Assembly (NCBI GenBank): GCA_029213105.1 | Contig: JARGNS010000093.1 | Location: 659 to 10,029 of the forward strand | DNA from: Planctomycetota bacterium | Lineage (GTDB): Bacteria; Planctomycetota; PLA2; JAEUHO01 | Reading direction: 5' to 3' | DNA: 9,371 bases | Part shown: positions 6,095-9,371 of the stretch, piece by piece | Numbering within the stretch: the first letter of the stretch is position 1 | Layout of the letters: every line of letters starts with the position of its first letter | Notes under the pieces: model-generated | Database searches by the model: none | Seen by the model: only the letters and a program-made list of their open reading frames with translations | Told to the model about the DNA's origin: nothing | Made by a program: the position numbers and the translations under genes

Positions 6095-8542
6095 CTAACT
6101 AAACAGGTATTGCGACTGCTCGATCTCGTCGAGGTCGAGGTTGCCGTACTCGGGCAGGTCGGGCATCACAACCTCTGGGTACTTAGCCACCCATTCGGCG
6201 TGCAAGGCACCAAGTATGTCACTCTTTGCCAGCAACACGAACTGCTCGTTGATGATCTGCCGCCCCCGCGACGAGCAACCCGCGTGCATCCCGAACGAGT
6301 CATGCACACCCTTGAAGTCCATGTGCTCGTCACGCATACAGATCGCCGTCATCATCATGTGCGACGAGTCGATGGAGTGGACGAAGTTGGGGGCCGCACC
6401 GCTGATCTGCTTGCAACGCTTGGGCGGTGCGTCGGCCTTGGCTACCCGGATGCGTCCCAGCGTGGTCGTGACGTAGGAGCCGGTCTTGCCCTGGTTGCAG
6501 TAGTTGAACCCGTCCTGGATCACCGGCATCCCGATGGGCGAGGTCCACCGCAGGAACTCCCCGCTGTCTGCGATCGCCGTCGCCGACGCCTTGAGCCACG
6601 CCATCGCGGTCTTGGCACCGGGGAACTTGTCGCCGATCCCCTCCTCGATCTTGGCCGCGAGGTACTTGGCGATGTCCTTGGCCTTCCCCTCCTCGACGCC
6701 CAACTCGCCCAGCTTGCGGCGGATCTGGCCCCGAGCACCGTACCCGGTCACGCCGTAGGTCTGCGTCATCACCGGCTGCTTGACCACATCCCTGATAAGC
6801 CACTCGATCGCGTCCGGGTGGGCTTCGGCGTCGAGCCCGACCGCATCCCGAGCCGCGTTGCACACGTCCATGTACCCGTCGGCCGGGCTGTCGCCGGGGA
6901 TGAGGTTGACCAGTGCCCCGCCGATCTCGTCCTTGGTCATGGCCCCGTACCACTGCAAGCCGTTGTTGCTGCCGTCGAAGTGGACCGGGATCTTCTCCCC
7001 GGCGTCGGTGTCGTCGAGGGCGTAGCACGCGGCGAGGAACTGCCACGGGTCGTCGGCCGACTTCCAGAACTCGTCCCGGTGCGGGTCGCTGACGGCGCGG
7101 CTGATGTCGTCGGCGTGCTGCTGGACCCACTCCACCCGGCTGTCGAACGGCACCTTGTCAACGCCGTAGCAGTTGGCGGCGTGGACGCACAGCCAGTACA
7201 TGCCGTCGTTGCCCAGCTTCACGGGGTTGGCGAACCGGAGCAAGCCTCGGCACAGGTCGGACCCTTGGTGGTTGAGATGCACGGGGAGCGGGTATGCCCT
7301 GCCGCGGAAGTCGAGTTGGTGGGGGAAGTAGATGGCGTCCTCGTCGCCGAACCGGGTGGCGAGGTCGAGGATGCCAGCGGTCTCGGTGCGTTGCCCGGCG
7401 AGGTCACGCTCGTCGCGGCGGCGTTGGCGGGCAGCTTCCTTCCACGACTGCTTCTCCTCGTCGCTGCACTGGGACCACCGCTCGGAGCCGGTGCTGCCGT
7501 CGGGGCGGTACTTGGGCGGGAACGGCGGGAACGGTAGCTGGTCCCTCGGCGGCATCGACAACCGCCCTCCGCCCCTCGACCACACCGCCTGGGCCACGTC
7601 GAGGATGCGTTGGTCGATCGACATGCCGACCGCAGACAGAGCGTTGACGCCCTCGTAGACTAGGTCCGTGCCCGGCTCGCGGATCGCGTCACGCTGGCGG
7701 TTGGTGAGCTTCGAGATGAACGGGGTCCGCAGCTTGGCGTACCCACCCTCCAACTCCTTGCTCCACGGGTAGGGCTGGACGACCATCGGCCCGAACCTGG
7801 GCCGGAGGATCTGCCGCATGAAGTGGCCCTCGTCGATGAGGCGGTAGACCTCCGAGTGCATGACCAGCATCTTGCTCTGCCGCTTGCCCTCCCGCTTCAT
7901 ACGCAGGCCGAACGCCTTGTCGGACTCGAACACGGGGCCGATGTACGCCGCCTCCATCAGGTGCTCGATCAGGAACGCCCCGAGTGCAATCGCCACCCGC
8001 CGCTCGTTCATGGGGTCGTCGAGGCTTCGGTTTGCCCACCACTGCACCTGCGAGGCGTCCAGTCTCCTGACCCGTTCGGTCAAGATCCACGCCACGCCGG
8101 GCTGCTCCTTGTTGATGGCCTCGAAGTTGATCTCGGCGAACGCTGCACGGCCCACCGCGTAGCAGGCCGACAGGAGCTTGACGCCGTGCCTGGCCGAGTG
8201 GTCAGACAGGAACCTGCCCAGCACCTCCCGCACCGTCAGCACCGCCAGCAGGTCGGCCTCGATCAGCCGCAGGCACGGGGACAGGACCACGGCCGAGGGG
8301 CCGCTGCCAGTCTTGAGCATGTTCTCGCGGGCGATGCCGATGGAGGATTCGAGCGGGCCGAACCAGTGGCCGAGCATGATCTCGCCCGGCTTGAGCATGG
8401 CTGCATCGCCCTTGGACTCGGACCGCCGCCGCATCTCTTGGTAGAGATTGATGCCCTCGTCGCGGTACTCCTGCTCCAGGTCCACCTGACGGCCGATCTC
8501 GGAGCCCTCAAGGAGAGCCGAGTGCAGTTCGCTCTTTGCCAT
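6095..8542 (-). CDS. Single-subunit DNA-directed RNA polymerase, T7 gp1-like (815 aa)
   Basis: This transcribes the phage late genes from phage-specific promoters in the host cytoplasm. All catalytic landmarks of the T7 family are present. They are DFRGRAYPL (411-419, the DWRGR block), motif A DGSNNGLQWYGAM with Asp523, and motif B KQPVMTQTYG with Lys588 and Tyr596 (equivalent to T7 Lys631 and Tyr639). The promoter-specificity region follows TSPIGMP (667-673). Then come APNFVHSIDSSH (717-728), motif C HDSFG with Asp748 (T7 Asp812), and a C-terminus GNLDLDEIEQSQYLFS ending near an aromatic as T7 does. It is shorter than T7's 883, mainly N-terminal. The His normally after Gln in motif A is Trp531. 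The gene lies next to the head genes, as in phiKMV-like phages. No good Shine-Dalgarno precedes its ATG. Confidence 0.97.
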   Translation of the reverse strand: MAKSELHSALLEGSEIGRQVDLEQEYRDEGINLYQEMRRRSESKGDAAMLKPGEIMLGHWFGPLESSIGIARENMLKTGSGPSAVVLSPCLRLIEADLLAVLTVREVLGRFLSDHSARHGVKLLSACYAVGRAAFAEINFEAINKEQPGVAWILTERVRRLDASQVQWWANRSLDDPMNERRVAIALGAFLIEHLMEAAYIGPVFESDKAFGLRMKREGKRQSKMLVMHSEVYRLIDEGHFMRQILRPRFGPMVVQPYPWSKELEGGYAKLRTPFISKLTNRQRDAIREPGTDLVYEGVNALSAVGMSIDQRILDVAQAVWSRGGGRLSMPPRDQLPFPPFPPKYRPDGSTGSERWSQCSDEEKQSWKEAARQRRRDERDLAGQRTETAGILDLATRFGDEDAIYFPHQLDFRGRAYPLPVHLNHQGSDLCRGLLRFANPVKLGNDGMYWLCVHAANCYGVDKVPFDSRVEWVQQHADDISRAVSDPHRDEFWKSADDPWQFLAACYALDDTDAGEKIPVHFDGSNNGLQWYGAMTKDEIGGALVNLIPGDSPADGYMDVCNAARDAVGLDAEAHPDAIEWLIRDVVKQPVMTQTYGVTGYGARGQIRRKLGELGVEEGKAKDIAKYLAAKIEEGIGDKFPGAKTAMAWLKASATAIADSGEFLRWTSPIGMPVIQDGFNYCNQGKTGSYVTTTLGRIRVAKADAPPKRCKQISGAAPNFVHSIDSSHMMMTAICMRDEHMDFKGVHDSFGMHAGCSSRGRQIINEQFVLLAKSDILGALHAEWVAKYPEVVMPDLPEYGNLDLDEIEQSQYLFS

Positions 8543-8546
8543 GCTA

Positions 8547-8552
8547 AGTATA
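8547..8552 (-). promoter_or_regulatory. Host-type -10-like box before the polymerase gene
   Basis: The minus strand reads TATACT, one base from TATAAT, only 4 bases before the polymerase ATG. A TAGCCA hexamer 17 bases upstream matches four of six positions of TTGACA. If used, the transcript would start at or next to the ATG and be leaderless. With only 49 bases between genes, this may equally be chance. Confidence 0.25.
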
Positions 8553-8570
8553 GCACCGGGGAGGGGTGCT
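8552..8570 (-). other. 6-bp dyad (AGCACC / GGTGCT) upstream of the polymerase start
   Basis: AGCACC and GGTGCT form a perfect inverted repeat around a 7-base pyrimidine-rich loop CCTCCCC, ending 9 bases before the ATG. As RNA it would be a short GC-rich hairpin close to the ribosome entry site; as DNA it lies between the possible -35 and -10 elements, where an operator could sit. No U-run follows, so it is not a terminator. Confidence 0.4.
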
Positions 8571-8572
8571 GG

Positions 8573-8599
8573 CTAGGTGCCGGTCAGTTCGTTAGTCAT
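8573..8599 (-). CDS. Possible 8-codon leader ORF (MTNELTGT) before the polymerase gene
   Basis: An ATG at 8599 follows GAGG at a 6-base spacing, within the tail of the 107-residue gene, and is followed by ACT AAC GAA CTG ACC GGC ACC TAG. The arrangement copies the two gene junctions upstream, where the same repeated DNA carries the next gene's ribosome site and an overlapping ATG. Here the frame closes after eight codons, 2 bases before the dyad at 8552-8570. It may be a true leader peptide bringing ribosomes to the polymerase gene, or the remnant of a lost gene in the series. Nothing shows it is translated. Confidence 0.3.
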   Translation of the reverse strand: MTNELTGT

Positions 8600-8915
8600 C
8601 CTCGGCCTCGCTTTCTTTCGCTTCCATCACCGCGATCGTCAGGTCTAGGCGGGCGTCGTATTCGGTGGGGGCGTTGTGCTTGTACTCATCGCCGGTCTTG
8701 GTATTCTCGCCGTAGGCGTACCACGGGTTGCCGGGCGGGCCGACGCCGGGCTCGTTGCTCACTATCAAGTACAACTCCTCCGGCCACACCGCCGCCAACG
8801 CGGTGAGGTCGCCGTCGGGGAAGGGGTGGTCCAACAACCCTGTTCTGTAGGGCTCCCCCGACAGGTCGTACCCGCACAACTCGGCCAACTCGTCACGCTT
8901 GGCTTGGTTACTCAT
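8592..8915 (-). CDS. Unidentified acidic protein (107 aa)
   Basis: The ATG at 8915 is chosen over the in-frame ATG at 8987 because it overlaps the upstream stop codon as ATGA and has GAGG 7 bases before it. The longer version would add 24 very Arg-rich residues read from the end of the neighbouring gene. The protein starts MSNQAKRDELAELCGYDL. It has a central stretch AAVWPEELYLIVSNEPG and a Gly/Pro turn region with WYAYGENTKTGDEYK. A helix DARLDLTIAVMEAKESEAED ends it. The layout (short helix, strands, final helix starting with an A-R pair) resembles small phage ABA-sandwich-type proteins, but this is a weak impression and no function is assigned. It shares its ESEAE tail with the gene upstream. 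No membrane segment or signal peptide. Confidence 0.75.
   Translation of the reverse strand: MSNQAKRDELAELCGYDLSGEPYRTGLLDHPFPDGDLTALAAVWPEELYLIVSNEPGVGPPGNPWYAYGENTKTGDEYKHNAPTEYDARLDLTIAVMEAKESEAEDD
8601..8621 (-). repeat. Junction repeat, copy 1 (21 bases)
   Basis: This stretch is identical in 20 of 21 bases to 8918-8938. It encodes the C-terminal AKESEAE of the 107-residue protein and contains the sequence GCGAGG just before the following ATG. Confidence 0.85.
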
Positions 8916-9361
8916 TGCTCGGCCTCGCTTTCTCTCGCCTTCTCTGCGGCCTCGCGGGTGGAGTAGCAGTCGGACAAGGGAATCCACTCACAATCGTCTC
9001 CGACGATGAACGCCATCCCAAACGACCCGTCCCTGTTTGATCGAGAATCCAGCGAGATGTCATCCGCCTGCCGCATTGCGCCGTCGAACTCGAACCAAGG
9101 CAGGTCGCCCGGCACCACCCGCACCCCGTCCGCCGTGAGCGGCAGCCGCCCAACGATTGCCTCCAACTCCGCCACGCGGGCCTCGGCGGCGTCTGCGGCG
9201 TTGCTGATGTCTGCGACAATGGTCTTGTACTCATCTTCCCGCATTTCCAACTCCGCCACGCGGGAGCGGAGGGTGGCGATGGTGGTGGCGGCTTCGTCTA
9301 TGTCGGTGTCGCTGCACTTGTCGTAGTCCATCAGCCTCACCACAATGTCACGCTCACTCAT
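8912..9361 (-). CDS. Unidentified protein with N-terminal coiled coil (149 aa)
   Basis: The ATG at 9361 overlaps the stop codon of a gene entering from the right as ATGA, and its own stop codon overlaps the next ATG the same way. Residues 25-72 form an evident coiled coil containing the heptad unit RVAELE twice (34-39 and 62-67), 28 residues apart and identical over 19 bases of DNA. A linker GRLPLTADGVRVVPGDLPW follows. The C-terminal domain (about 90-145) is rich in aromatic and acidic residues (FGMAFIVGDDCEWIPLSDC) and ends in a helix TREAAEKARESEAEQ. The coiled coil suggests it forms oligomers. The family is not recognised; as an accessory gene upstream of the polymerase it is probably expressed before the head genes. 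Confidence 0.8.
   Translation of the reverse strand: MSERDIVVRLMDYDKCSDTDIDEAATTIATLRSRVAELEMREDEYKTIVADISNAADAAEARVAELEAIVGRLPLTADGVRVVPGDLPWFEFDGAMRQADDISLDSRSNRDGSFGMAFIVGDDCEWIPLSDCYSTREAAEKARESEAEQ
8918..8938 (-). repeat. Junction repeat, copy 2 (21 bases)
   Basis: It matches 8601-8621 with one difference (position 8933-8934 region, T/C change). It encodes the ARESEAE end of the 149-residue protein and supplies the Shine-Dalgarno GAGG for the ATG at 8915. A third, truncated copy (CTCGGCCTC on the plus strand, 9363-9371) lies at the window edge. Confidence 0.85.
9162..9180 (-). repeat. 19-base direct repeat inside the coiled coil, copy 1
   Basis: It is identical to 9246-9264, 84 bases away. 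84 bases equal 28 codons or four heptads, so both copies encode RVAELE in the same coiled-coil register. Confidence 0.85.
9246..9264 (-). repeat. 19-base direct repeat inside the coiled coil, copy 2
   Basis: This is the upstream (N-terminal) partner of 9162-9180 and encodes the first RVAELE unit. The identity at DNA level, including third codon positions, points to a recent internal duplication or gene conversion rather than only protein-level constraint. Confidence 0.85.
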
Positions 9362-9371
9362 CCTCGGCCTC
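9358..9371 (-). CDS. C-terminal end of a further accessory gene (4 residues and stop visible)
   Basis: The frame reads EAEDE-like codons (GAG GCC GAG GAT GAG) and then TGA, overlapping the ATG of the next gene as ATGA. The last residues and the DNA match the tail repeat of the two downstream genes, so this looks like a third member of the same tandem arrangement. Only the final codons are inside the window, hence low confidence. Confidence 0.45.

Noticed and set aside
6038..7537. Long plus-strand open frame (499 codons) opposite the polymerase
   Set aside because: It crosses the polymerase 3' half, whose catalytic motifs are unambiguous. The composition is that of a GC-rich antisense shadow.
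8916..8987. 24-residue Arg-rich extension of the 107-residue protein
   Set aside because: It is read from the other frame of the neighbouring gene's end, and the ATGA-coupled start at 8915 with GAGG upstream is better.

Overview
This window is a block of a GC-rich, T7-like podovirus genome (Autographivirales type). Every gene I can support lies on the minus strand, so transcription runs from high to low coordinates. The identification rests on a single-subunit RNA polymerase with its catalytic motifs intact, followed by the T7-type head genes in order: connector (portal), scaffold and major capsid protein. No integrase, tRNA, rRNA, insertion sequence or CRISPR array is visible. The host cannot be named from the sequence. 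A lipobox and strong Shine-Dalgarno sites only say it is bacterial.

Layout in the direction of transcription. (1) 9371-8592: small unknown accessory genes joined by ATGA stop/start overlaps, ending in near-identical ESEAE tails. (2) 8599-8543: a short leader before the polymerase, holding an 8-codon ORF, a 6-bp dyad and a -10-like box. (3) 8542-6095: RNA polymerase. (4) 6081-5279: three small overlapping genes between polymerase and portal, namely a possible permuted NlpC/P60-like protein, a 75-residue unknown, and a 64-residue protein resembling T7 gp6.7. (5) 5278-2541: portal, scaffold and an extra 123-residue unknown. (6) 2540-2325: a 216-base structured leader without a convincing gene. 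(7) 2324-696: major capsid protein and a probable decoration protein. (8) 641-1: a lipoprotein with an internal membrane segment, and the start of another gene.

The polymerase lies directly upstream of the head genes, as in phiKMV-type phages and unlike T7 itself, where gene 1 is early. The polymerase would transcribe the structural genes. The connector forms the vertex ring, the scaffold drives procapsid assembly, and the capsid and decoration proteins form the shell. The tail genes expected next are outside the window.

The best candidates for something undescribed are four. One is a pair of UAAC-tetraloop hairpins, each followed by CUUU, that bracket the capsid-decoration cassette. The second is the repeated gene-junction module near the right edge, which encodes a C-terminal tail and also carries the next gene's ribosome binding site. 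The third is the unusual polymerase leader. The fourth is the possible permuted NlpC/P60-like protein between polymerase and portal.
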